Assembly (NCBI GenBank): GCA_017425745.1
Contig: JAFOXT010000035.1
Span: 1-7,699 of the forward strand
Direction of reading: 5' to 3'
DNA from: Clostridia bacterium
GTDB taxonomy: Bacteria > Bacillota > Clostridia > Oscillospirales > Acutalibacteraceae
Length of the DNA: 7,699 bases
The notes under the pieces were generated by a model. That model worked only from the letters and a program-made list of their open reading frames with translations, did not search any database and was not told the origin of the DNA. Below, piece by piece: positions 1 to 5,898 of this stretch. Position numbers and translations under genes: made by a program. Position 1 is the first letter of the stretch; the number at the start of each line of letters is the position of its first letter.

Positions 1-472
1 CTTCATCTGAGCCGATGAAAAGCTGAAGATGACTGTTAAGATTAATATTATTGTCACGAAGAAATTCCATTACACAAAGTGAAGCGATTATTCCGGATTT
101 GTTATCTTCAACACCTCTGCCGATTAAAGCTCCGTCTTTTATAACAGGCTCAAAGGGTTTAGTATAAATCCAATCATCGCCAACGGGCACTACATCACTG
201 TGAGAGAAAAGTCCGATTGTTTTTTCGCCGTTTCCGTAGTGCGCAAGAGCGTATCCGTCATCGTCAAAAACCTCAGAATAAATGTTTTCTGAGTTGAAAT
301 ATGAAGCTGCTTTATTTAAAGCTTCTGCACAGTATTGACCAAAAGGTGCCTTATCCTGAGCTTCACCTTTTATTGAAGGTATTTCAGCAAGAGCAATCCA
401 TTTTTCTATTATTCTATCTTTATTATCAGCTATCCAATTTTTAAATTCAGCGTCAATTTTTCTGTTAATCAT
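1..472 (-). CDS. M20-family metallodipeptidase (PepV/Sapep type), N-terminal 157 residues, cut by window edge
   Basis: This is the beginning of a cytoplasmic dinuclear-metal dipeptidase that would release amino acids from short peptides. The visible 157 residues carry the family motifs: HSDVVPVGDDW (His91, Asp93), GRGVEDNKSG (Asp123 as bridging metal ligand) and GSDE at the edge (Glu157 as likely catalytic base). Spacing of His91, Asp123 and Glu157 equals that of His87, Asp119 and Glu153 of lactobacillal PepV as I remember it, which supports PepV/Sapep over other M20 enzymes. The rest of the gene, including the lid domain and the last metal ligands, lies outside the window. The ATG at 472 is preceded by AAAGGTGA at good spacing and by a consensus promoter, so the start is well supported. 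It is transcribed separately from the upstream Nudix operon, whose terminator lies between them. The exact dipeptide preference cannot be read from this part. Confidence 0.9.
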   Translation of the reverse strand, partial: MINRKIDAEFKNWIADNKDRIIEKWIALAEIPSIKGEAQDKAPFGQYCAEALNKAASYFNSENIYSEVFDDDGYALAHYGNGEKTIGLFSHSDVVPVGDDWIYTKPFEPVIKDGALIGRGVEDNKSGIIASLCVMEFLRDNNINLNSHLQLFIGSDE

Positions 473-514
473 AACAATCACCTTTCAAAAATTATTTGCC
501 TTTTAGTTTTGTAG

Positions 515-543
515 ATTATATCACGTTTGAGCTTCTATTTCAA
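515..543 (-). promoter_or_regulatory. Sigma-A promoter of the M20 dipeptidase gene
   Basis: On the minus strand, -35 TTGAAA (543-538) and a perfect -10 TATAAT (520-515) are separated by 17 bases. The -10 is preceded by TGA, an extended -10 element. Transcription would begin near 508, giving a leader of about 36 bases. Confidence 0.85.
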
Positions 544-570
544 TAAAAATCACTATCCTATTTCTGCCAA

Positions 571-602
571 ATAAAAATGCCGTCCACGTAAGTGAACGGC
601 AT
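571..602 (-). terminator. Rho-independent terminator of the Nudix/COG2426 operon
   Basis: An 11-base-pair stem (arms 577-587 and 592-602, loop of 4) reads ATGCCGTTCAC / GTGGACGGCAT on the minus strand with a single G-U wobble. It is followed directly by TTTTTAT. It lies 12 bases after the stop codon of the COG2426 gene and insulates the M20 dipeptidase promoter downstream. Confidence 0.9.
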
Positions 603-614
603 ATACATATTAAA

Positions 615-1118
615 TTATAAACCTAAAAGCCCAAGCAGGCCATAAGAAAACACTGAAACAATTATTCCGGCTACAAAAACTCCGATTGCAATAACAGGAA
701 GAGAGTGCTTTATTCTGATATCTAAAAGGTCAGCAATCAAAGCCCCTGTCCACGCGCCTGTACCCGGTAGTGGTATAGCAACAAAAAGGAACAAGCCCCA
801 CAATCTGTATTTTTTTACTTTATCTGCTTTTCTTATAGAACGAGCTTCAAGCTTTCCGATAAGCTCTTCAATCTTTTCGTTTTTCTTCAGAAGATTGAAA
901 ATTTTTCTGATAAAAAGAAGAATAAACGGTATAGGTAACATATTACCGATAAAGCAAATTGCAAATGCTCTGAAGAAATCAACATCCATAAGCTTTGCTG
1001 CAATAAGTCCGCCACGAAGCTCAAGGACAGGAAAGCAGGATACAATAAAGGAAATTACTTCCGGTGAAACCTTTCCGCCGAGAAAATTAACAATTGATTC
1101 AACTAAAGAGTCAACCAT
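615..1118 (-). CDS. Small multidrug-export-family membrane protein (COG2426, PF06695)
   Basis: This is an integral membrane protein of about 167 residues, a usual length for the COG2426 family named 'putative small multidrug export protein'. The transport activity in that name is weakly supported, so substrate and role are open. Visible hallmarks are PVLELRGG near residues 30-37 and PLPGTGAWTG at 116-125. Each sits in a hydrophobic re-entrant-looking stretch, as in the wider DedA/SNARE-associated fold. A charged loop rich in Lys and Glu at 78-105 separates the two halves, and the C-terminus is a Gly/Leu-rich helix. I chose the ATG at 1118. A TTG at 1124 is in frame but only 4 bases after the GGAG, whereas the ATG has AGGAGAGG at 7-10 bases. 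The stop codon of the Nudix gene overlaps this ribosome binding site, so the two genes are probably translationally coupled. A terminator follows the gene. Confidence 0.88.
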   Translation of the reverse strand: MVDSLVESIVNFLGGKVSPEVISFIVSCFPVLELRGGLIAAKLMDVDFFRAFAICFIGNMLPIPFILLFIRKIFNLLKKNEKIEELIGKLEARSIRKADKVKKYRLWGLFLFVAIPLPGTGAWTGALIADLLDIRIKHSLPVIAIGVFVAGIIVSVFSYGLLGLLGL

Positions 1119-1132
1119 CAGCAATCCTCTCC

Positions 1133-1864
1133 TTAACAGCTTTTTGAAGCGAAAAAGCTTTCAGCTTCATTAAGGATATACTTGTCGTTCTCATAGTTAA
1201 GAACTTCAAGAGCTTCAGAATAGTTATACCAACCGCACTCTTCAATTTCTTCTTCCTGAATCTTATATTCTGTCTCACTGGTTTTACCAAGGAAAATTGA
1301 AACCGATTTTTCAATTTTACCCTGAATTGTATACTCAGAATTTTTAACAAATCCCGGTACAATTTCAACATTAAGACCTGTTTCTTCAAGCACCTCGCGA
1401 ATTGCAGTCTGCTCTTTAGTTTCCCCGGGCTCAATGTGACCCTTCGGGAAGCCCCAATGAGCGCTTCGCTTATTCCTTATTAACAGATACTTTCTTTCAC
1501 TGCCGTCTTCGTTAAAAACTACAGCACCGCATGAGCTTTCAAAAAGACAGTCAATATTGTACCCAATGCGACCTTCAGCAAAATCAATTGCAGGCTTGAT
1601 ATCATTTACTATGAAACGAGTGCTCTTAGGAGCAACAACCCATACAACACCCTTACCGTTATGTCTTTTAACGGTTGCAATAACACGTCCGTCAAAATTT
1701 CTTACGGGATGGTTTATGCCCATAATATAGGCAAACTGCACAGTGTTTTTTCGGGTTTTACAGCCTTCGATTATTCCGTAATTCAGCTTATATTTATAGC
1801 CGAAACGGGTGTTGAAGGAATTCATTGGGGACGTAACACGTACTTTGACGAATTTACCTAACAT
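1133..1864 (-). CDS. Two-domain protein: pyrophosphatase-like N-terminal domain fused to a Nudix hydrolase
   Basis: The C-terminal half (about 111-243) is a Nudix hydrolase. Its Nudix box runs from Gly142 to Leu164 with every consensus residue present: Gly142, Glu148, Arg156-Glu157, Glu160-Glu161, Gly163. The preceding WGFPKGH and overall look resemble diadenosine tetraphosphate (Ap4A) hydrolases, which cleave nucleotide-linked diphosphates with Mg2+. The N-terminal half (about 1-108) resembles a short protein of Clostridia usually annotated as inorganic pyrophosphatase. Shared features are the MLGK..KV.V start, LNYG.IEG (27-34), AYIMGI (45-50), GRVIA (59-63) and WVVAP (75-79). The acidic active-site run expected near 38-46 is replaced by RKNTVQFAY, so this half is probably not catalytic and may be a binding or regulatory module. 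The ATG at 1864 has AAGGGG seven bases upstream. First gene of an operon with the COG2426 protein. The Nudix assignment is firm; the N-terminal relation is from memory and needs a profile search. Confidence 0.87.
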   Translation of the reverse strand: MLGKFVKVRVTSPMNSFNTRFGYKYKLNYGIIEGCKTRKNTVQFAYIMGINHPVRNFDGRVIATVKRHNGKGVVWVVAPKSTRFIVNDIKPAIDFAEGRIGYNIDCLFESSCGAVVFNEDGSERKYLLIRNKRSAHWGFPKGHIEPGETKEQTAIREVLEETGLNVEIVPGFVKNSEYTIQGKIEKSVSIFLGKTSETEYKIQEEEIEECGWYNYSEALEVLNYENDKYILNEAESFFASKSC

Positions 1865-1881
1865 AAATATCCCCTTCGAAA

Positions 1882-1911
1882 GGCAGGTTCTCGGGTTTTC
1901 GTAAACCTACC
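1882..1911 (-). promoter_or_regulatory. Leader hairpin before the Nudix-fusion gene
   Basis: The 57-base leader can form an 8-bp stem GGTAGGTT / AACCTGCC (one U-G pair, 14-base loop). The same GGTT can instead pair as GGTTT-ACGA-AAACC. The final CC of the large stem can also pair with the AAGG of the Shine-Dalgarno as CCTT-TCG-AAGG (1873-1883). These structures exclude one another. Regulation is only an inference. Confidence 0.35.
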
Positions 1912-1928
1912 CAGATTAATATGGCACT

Positions 1929-1957
1929 ATTATACTTTATTTGAGCTAATAATTCAA
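1929..1957 (-). promoter_or_regulatory. Sigma-A promoter of the Nudix/COG2426 operon
   Basis: Minus-strand -35 TTGAAT (1957-1952), 17-base spacer, perfect -10 TATAAT (1934-1929). The expected start is near 1922, about 57 bases before the ATG. It diverges from the HAD operon promoter; the two -35 boxes are about 75 bases apart. Confidence 0.8.
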
Positions 1958-2005
1958 TAGCTTTAGCAAGTTTTTTTAGTTTTTTAAGCATACATCAACA
2001 TTAAA

Positions 2006-2035
2006 ACAAATGTAAACTTTTTTGTATACAGTTGT
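2006..2035. promoter_or_regulatory. Imperfect inverted repeat overlapping the HAD operon -35 box, candidate operator
   Basis: Arms 2006-2017 and 2024-2035 match at 10 of 12 positions around a 6-T spacer; the core is TGTAAAC-TTTTTT-GTATACA. The right arm covers the first four bases of the -35 box. Size and placement suit a TetR-family dimer, and a TetR-type gene is the last gene of this operon. The DNA is AT-rich, so chance symmetry is possible. Confidence 0.45.
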
Positions 2036-2060
2036 CAAATAAATTGCATTATGTTATAAT
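2032..2060 (+). promoter_or_regulatory. Sigma-A promoter of the HAD-HD-CmpB-TetR operon
   Basis: -35 TTGTCA (2032-2037), 17-base spacer, perfect -10 TATAAT (2055-2060) with an extended TGT just before it. Transcription should start near 2067, leaving a leader of about 22 bases with GTAGGAG before the first ATG. Confidence 0.85.
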
Positions 2061-2089
2061 TTATAAAATTGATTTAATGTAGGAGCACA

Positions 2090-2914
2090 ATGAAAAAGTT
2101 ATACATAACCGACCTTGACGGAACCTTACTTACGTCTGAAGCGTCTGTAAGCGACCGTACAAAAAATCTGATTAATTCTCTTATAGATAAAGGTGTGCTG
2201 TTTTCCCTTGCAACTGCAAGAACGCACGCAACTGTGTCTGAAATGTTCAGTGATGTAAAGCTCAATGTACCTCTTGTTATGATGAATGGCGTTATTATTT
2301 ATGACCCTACTGAAAACAAGGTTGTTTCAAGTGCAGATATACCAAGAAGTGCAGCCGAAAAGGTACTCGGTGTTTTTGAAAAGCACGGCAAAGCACCAAT
2401 GCTTTATTATCCTGACGGTAACAAAATCAACATATATTTCAGTGACCTCAACAATAACTATCAGCAGGATTATATCAATCTCAGAAATGAGTCCGGAATC
2501 AAACACTTTCATTATTCGGAAAAGCTCAATATTATGGATCATCTGATATATATAGTAACCCTTGACCCTCGTGAAGAGCTTCAGGAAATTTATGAGGAGA
2601 TAACAAAAATTGACGGCGTCAACTGTATGTTTTACAGTGATAATTATACAGGCTGTTACTTCCTTGAGGTTTTATCTTCAGAGGTTAACAAAGGTACTGC
2701 CGCAAGCATTGTTAAGGATTATATCGGTGCTGAAAAAATGATTGCCTTTGGTGATAATCTTAATGATATTCCCCTGTTTGAGGCTGCCGATGAAGCATAC
2801 GCTGTATCGAACGGCCACGAACGACTGAAAGCAATCGCTGACGGAGTTATCGGTGATAACAACAGCGATGCTGTAGCAACATTTATATATGAGAAAGAAA
2901 ATAACGGAGTTTAA
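2090..2914 (+). CDS. Cof-type HAD-superfamily phosphatase
   Basis: A soluble Mg2+-dependent phosphatase of 274 residues, the usual length of the Cof/YidA subfamily (HAD class with C2B cap), which mostly hydrolyses sugar phosphates and small phosphometabolites. Motif I is TDLDGTL with nucleophile Asp8 and acid/base Asp10. Motif II is the Thr42 of LATAR, motif III is Lys201 in NKGTA, and motif IV is FGDNLND (Asp222, Asp226), so the active site is complete. Residues about 80-195 form the cap, which decides substrate and cannot be read here. The ATG at 2090 follows GTAGGAG closely (4 bases after the GGAG), and the promoter lies just upstream. First gene of a four-gene operon; its end carries the ribosome binding site of the HD-domain gene 5 bases downstream, suggesting coupled translation. 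Confidence 0.93.
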   Translation: MKKLYITDLDGTLLTSEASVSDRTKNLINSLIDKGVLFSLATARTHATVSEMFSDVKLNVPLVMMNGVIIYDPTENKVVSSADIPRSAAEKVLGVFEKHGKAPMLYYPDGNKINIYFSDLNNNYQQDYINLRNESGIKHFHYSEKLNIMDHLIYIVTLDPREELQEIYEEITKIDGVNCMFYSDNYTGCYFLEVLSSEVNKGTAASIVKDYIGAEKMIAFGDNLNDIPLFEAADEAYAVSNGHERLKAIADGVIGDNNSDAVATFIYEKENNGV

Positions 2915-2919
2915 TTGAA

Positions 2920-3456
2920 ATGAATTTATACGAAGAATACCTTAAAACCTACAAGCTTGAGGAGGTTGATTCCGACGGCTTTTTCGATCTGGTCGGTGAC
3001 CTTATTGCTACTGAAGAGGTTCAATCTCTGAAGCAATTTGAACAGCACCTTGATATTGACCGACTGCAGCATATTTTCAGCGTTTCATATCTTACATATA
3101 AGATAGCAAAAAAACTCGGCTGGAACTATAAAGAAGCAACCAGAGCTGCAGTTATGCACGACCTTGTGTATTATGATTGGCGCGACGGTGAAACCGGTGG
3201 TTGGCACAAGGGACACGGATATAAGCACCCTAAATATGCTGCTATGAATGCAAAAGAGCTTTGCAAGGAGACACTTACTGATCGCGAAGAGAATATGATC
3301 AGATGTCATATGTGGCCTTTTACAGTTGTACCTCCAAAATATAAAGAGGGCTATATTGTACTTTTCTCTGACAAGTACTGCGCAACTCGTGAGGTTATTT
3401 ATTCACTCAGTAAAAAATACAAAGAAAAATTTCTCGATGATGTAAAAAGGATATAA
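2920..3456 (+). CDS. HD-domain metal-dependent phosphohydrolase
   Basis: A soluble 178-residue protein with a single HD domain. The likely metal ligands are His51 (in RLQHIFSV), the His80-Asp81 doublet (AVMHDLVYYDW), His103 (YKHPKYAA), His130 (IRCHMWPF) and Asp151 (LFSDKYC). Extra histidines beyond the basic H-HD-D pattern (His103, His130) suggest a two-metal site, as in HD enzymes that cleave phosphomonoesters or phosphodiesters of nucleotides. No sensory or nucleotide-binding partner domain is attached. Residues 1-47 form a short helical lead-in. The gene starts 5 bases after the HAD stop, with GGAG inside the HAD end, and is followed 2 bases later by the membrane protein gene, so all are made from one transcript. 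The substrate is unknown; association with a HAD phosphatase suggests phosphate-ester metabolism. Confidence 0.88.
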   Translation: MNLYEEYLKTYKLEEVDSDGFFDLVGDLIATEEVQSLKQFEQHLDIDRLQHIFSVSYLTYKIAKKLGWNYKEATRAAVMHDLVYYDWRDGETGGWHKGHGYKHPKYAAMNAKELCKETLTDREENMIRCHMWPFTVVPPKYKEGYIVLFSDKYCATREVIYSLSKKYKEKFLDDVKRI

Positions 3457-3458
3457 TT

Positions 3459-4304
3459 ATGGATAATCTTATTAAATACGTACTACTCTTTTTCTTCTAC
3501 AGTGCCGGCGGTTGGCTGTTGGAATCAATTTATTGTTCAATCGGTGAAAAACGATTGATTAACCGCGGATTTCTTACCGGACCTCTCTGTCCCATTTACG
3601 GCACAGCTGCACTTGTAATGACAATTCTTATTTATAATCCCTTCAAAGACAGACCGCTTATAATTTTCCTTCTGGGTATTGTTCTTTGCGATATTGTAGA
3701 ATATATAACAAGCTACATAATGGAAAAGCTTTTCAGCGCACGTTGGTGGGATTATACATACGAATTTCTTAATATCGGCGGAAGAATCTGTCTTAAGCAT
3801 ACACTTTACTGGGGTATTATTTCAGTAGCCTTTGTTCGTGTGCTTCATCCCGCAGTTGAAAATCTTTATGCTAAAATCAACGGTGATTATCTTATCTATA
3901 TTCTTATCGCCGTGCTTGCTGTATTTACTCTTGATTTAATCAATGCTGTACGCAAGGCTCTTGATATAAGAAAGCTTCAGATTAAGCTCAATTCACTTCA
4001 GAAATTCTTTAATGAACTTATCAGCGATCCCAAGAAAATCAATGACCTCATTGAAAAGGGCAAGGATAAGGCATTAGAGATTAAATATACTGTAGACGAC
4101 GTTTTCTATGAGCTTGAAAATAAGCTTGCTAAGCCTGTCAAGAGAAAAGAAAAGAAGGTAAAAGACAAGGAAATTGATCTTCCAAGCAGATTTTTCTACA
4201 ACTATCCGGATTTCGAAAGACAGACAAGAAAACAAATGCAGAAATTGAAAGATCTTATCAGTGAAATCAAGTCCAACATTCATGAAGGCGAAGACATGAT
4301 GTAA
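3459..4304 (+). CDS. CmpB-family multi-pass membrane protein (PF06541, 'putative ABC transporter type IV')
   Basis: A 281-residue membrane protein common in Firmicutes and usually called 'putative ABC transporter permease', although no ATPase gene is present here and the transport role is unproven. About five hydrophobic segments are visible (near 4-24, 43-62, 66-84, 114-134, 143-163). Conserved patches lie between them: GGWLLESIYCSI (17-28), NRGFLTGPLCPIYG (35-48), EYITSYIMEKLF (81-92), ARWWDY (94-99) and NIGGRICL (105-112). After residue 165 comes a long, charged, helix-forming tail of about 115 residues. It is rich in Lys and Glu, with possible coiled-coil stretches at 166-190 and 250-275, and is probably cytoplasmic. 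The start codon is 2 bases after the HD gene stop, with AAAGGA upstream. The position between two phosphohydrolases and a TetR-type regulator suggests a shared, unknown small-molecule pathway. Confidence 0.85.
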   Translation: MDNLIKYVLLFFFYSAGGWLLESIYCSIGEKRLINRGFLTGPLCPIYGTAALVMTILIYNPFKDRPLIIFLLGIVLCDIVEYITSYIMEKLFSARWWDYTYEFLNIGGRICLKHTLYWGIISVAFVRVLHPAVENLYAKINGDYLIYILIAVLAVFTLDLINAVRKALDIRKLQIKLNSLQKFFNELISDPKKINDLIEKGKDKALEIKYTVDDVFYELENKLAKPVKRKEKKVKDKEIDLPSRFFYNYPDFERQTRKQMQKLKDLISEIKSNIHEGEDMM

Positions 4305-4315
4305 GGAGAACAGGT

Positions 4316-4909
4316 ATGAAAAAAACGGATGCAAGAATTCTGAAAACATATACAAATCTGATGAATGCAATGATTGAGCTTGCAAAGGAAAAGGATTTTA
4401 ACAATCTTTCCGTTTCGGAAATCTGCGATAAAGCAGGTGTTCACAGAGCAACCTTCTATAAGCATTTCAATGACAAATTTGAGTTTATAAAATACTGCTT
4501 TGAAACTCAGCTTTCAGGTATAGAAATTGACGGCATAATAAAAGACCCGACACCTGAAAATCTCAGGGCGGGCATTATATACTGCGTGAATGAAATTTTT
4601 AAGTTCATAGATAAGAATATGGGACTTCTTGAAATTATATGCAGTGACAAATATCAGATGACTCTCGGTACGGTGTTTTTGAGCACGCTCAACGACTTCT
4701 GCTTTGATAAGTTCAATTATGCAATTTCAGCACCTGACCATCAGGTTGAAATTCTCTCCACATTTTACTCATCGGCCTTGATAGGTGTAATAAGATGGTA
4801 TGTAACAGGTGAGAAAAATCAAGGTACAAAGGACGATATATTCCGTTTCCTTGAACACCGTATAGACGAGCTTGTCGGATTTTACAAGGAAAATATGTAC
4901 AACGTTTAA
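4316..4909 (+). CDS. TetR/AcrR-family transcriptional regulator
   Basis: A 197-residue dimeric DNA-binding regulator of standard family length. The N-terminal helix-turn-helix lies at about 31-51 (LSVSEICDKAGVHRATFYKHF), preceded by the usual helix containing LMNAMIELAKEKDF. The C-terminal ligand/dimer domain (about 60-197) is all helical and resembles the TetR_C variants seen in Firmicutes; no ligand can be deduced. The ATG follows TAAGGAG at proper spacing, 11 bases after the membrane protein gene, so it is the last gene of the HAD operon. TetR-family members often repress their own operon, and an inverted repeat over this operon's -35 box is a candidate site. The stop codon is interlocked with that of the convergent TtcA-like gene, and no terminator is visible after it. 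Confidence 0.92.
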   Translation: MKKTDARILKTYTNLMNAMIELAKEKDFNNLSVSEICDKAGVHRATFYKHFNDKFEFIKYCFETQLSGIEIDGIIKDPTPENLRAGIIYCVNEIFKFIDKNMGLLEIICSDKYQMTLGTVFLSTLNDFCFDKFNYAISAPDHQVEILSTFYSSALIGVIRWYVTGEKNQGTKDDIFRFLEHRIDELVGFYKENMYNV

Positions 4910-5739
4910 TTTTTATCGTAGTAGTCCTGAAGGAAATTATATGTTTCCTCCCCTTTTCTGTAACCTATTACAGTTTCAAGATTAACATTGTGCATACTCA
5001 TAAAAATACTTGTTTCAACGTTGGGGTTGATTTTTCTGAAGTGAGAAATCAGCTCCTTCATTTCTTTTCTCTTTGATAATGTTTCATGCTCAGACTGCTC
5101 ATCTGCCTTAGTAAATGCGCAGGCACAGTTAAGGAAGGTAAGATCATTATATCTGACCCAGGCTTTAATATCACGCTCTCTGACCATATATAACGGTCTG
5201 ATAAGCTCCATTCCGGGAAAGTTTGTGCTATGAAGCTTCGGCATCATTGTGCCGGCCTGAGAGCCATAAAAAACATTAAGAAGCGTGGTTTCTATAACAT
5301 CATCAAAGTGGTGACCGAGAGCAATTTTGTTGCAACCGAGATTCTGTGCATTTTTATAAAGATGTCCCCTTCTCATTCTTGCACAAAGATAGCAGGGATT
5401 ATCATTGACATCAACAACATAATCAAAAATTCTGGCATCAAAAATCTCTATAGGTACATTAAGAAGCTTAGCGTTTTCTATTATTCTGTTGCGGTTTTCA
5501 GGCGAATAGCCCGGATCAAGAACAAGATATTTTGCTTCAAAAGGAAAGTCACTGATTTTCTGAAGATGCTGAATACACTTGGCAAGAAGCATAGAATCCT
5601 TACCACCGGAAATGCAGACAGCAATTTTATCACCGGGTTCAATCAGCTTATATTCATTTATACCTGCAATGAATCTTTTCCATATATCCTTACGGTATTT
5701 TTTAATTATACTTCTTTCAACTTCAATGTGCTTTTCCAT
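4906..5739 (-). CDS. ttcA: TtcA-like PP-loop tRNA sulfurtransferase
   Basis: A 277-residue cytoplasmic member of the TtcA/TilS N-type ATP pyrophosphatase family. TtcA activates cytidine 32 of tRNA by adenylation and replaces its oxygen with sulfur using an Fe-S cluster. Seen here: the PP-loop SGGKDS (44-49), Cys116-x-x-Cys119 in NPCYLCARMRRG, GHHFDDVIET (142-151), and Cys205-Ala-Cys207 in LNCACAFT. Two Cys of the first motif plus one from the second would supply the three cluster ligands. E. coli TtcA has CxxC at the second site, whereas here it is CxC, which I believe is usual for the clostridial branch. Many Clostridia hold several such paralogues, so 2-thiolation of C32 is likely but not certain. 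The ATG at 5739 has AAGGTGAT upstream. No clear promoter is visible, and a terminator-like hairpin ends just before the ribosome binding site. The 3' end overlaps the convergent TetR gene by 4 bases. Confidence 0.85.
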   Translation of the reverse strand: MEKHIEVERSIIKKYRKDIWKRFIAGINEYKLIEPGDKIAVCISGGKDSMLLAKCIQHLQKISDFPFEAKYLVLDPGYSPENRNRIIENAKLLNVPIEIFDARIFDYVVDVNDNPCYLCARMRRGHLYKNAQNLGCNKIALGHHFDDVIETTLLNVFYGSQAGTMMPKLHSTNFPGMELIRPLYMVRERDIKAWVRYNDLTFLNCACAFTKADEQSEHETLSKRKEMKELISHFRKINPNVETSIFMSMHNVNLETVIGYRKGEETYNFLQDYYDKN

Positions 5740-5750
5740 AAATTATCACC

Positions 5751-5782
5751 TTAAAAAATGCAGATGGATTTCCCATCTGCAT
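5751..5782 (-). terminator. Terminator hairpin between spoVM and ttcA, bidirectional in form
   Basis: A perfect 10-bp stem (ATGCAGATGG / CCATCTGCAT, 5758-5767 and 5773-5782, 5-base loop) is followed on the minus strand by TTTTTTAA and on the plus strand by CCATTTTTTT. It lies 9 bases after the spoVM stop. On the minus strand its T-run joins directly to the AAGGTGAT ribosome binding site of ttcA. Confidence 0.88.
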
Positions 5783-5791
5783 CCATTTTTT

Positions 5792-5866
5792 TCAGTCTTT
5801 AATTTTGAATAACATCTTCAGCAAGCTACTGAGTGTTCTGGGACTTTTCCAAACCAATACCTTCAA
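5792..5866 (-). CDS. spoVM: SpoVM, 24-residue spore-envelope anchoring peptide
   Basis: A very short gene encoding an amphipathic helix that, in B. subtilis, inserts into the convex forespore membrane and anchors the SpoIVA coat basement layer. The 24 residues begin MKVLVWKSPRTL. Aligned without gaps to B. subtilis SpoVM (26 aa, MKFYTIKLPKFL...), they share Lys2, Lys7, Pro9, a basic residue at 10, Leu12 and a basic residue at 17, with hydrophobic residues at 15, 16, 19 and 20. Pro9 is a residue known to matter for localisation. The start is TTG at 5866, chosen because a strong GGGAGG lies exactly 7 bases upstream and because it gives the aligned N-terminus. The downstream order after the PASTA kinase and rsgA matches Bacillus, where spoVM lies after prkC-cpgA-rpe-thiN. 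A terminator follows at once. A sporulation promoter (sigma-E in Bacillus) is expected, but I could not identify one. Confidence 0.87.
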   Translation of the reverse strand: MKVLVWKSPRTLSSLLKMLFKIKD

Positions 5867-5873
5867 GCAGATA

Positions 5874-5879
5874 CCTCCC
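5874..5879 (-). promoter_or_regulatory. Ribosome binding site that fixes the TTG start of spoVM
   Basis: GGGAGG on the minus strand, 7 bases before the TTG at 5866. No ATG in the same frame lies near it, and the strong site explains efficient use of a TTG. Confidence 0.85.
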
Positions 5880-5898
5880 GACAGAAATATGATCACAT

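Noticed and set aside
1661..1861. Plus-strand 66-codon frame opposite the Nudix-fusion N-terminus
   Set aside because: Antisense shadow without a ribosome binding site or recognisable domain.
3085..3309. Minus-strand 74-codon frame opposite the HD-domain gene
   Set aside because: Shadow frame; the plus-strand gene has the complete set of HD metal ligands.
5230..5754. Plus-strand open frame of 174 codons opposite ttcA
   Set aside because: The minus-strand frame has a full set of TtcA motifs; the plus-strand frame has no recognisable domain or ribosome binding site.
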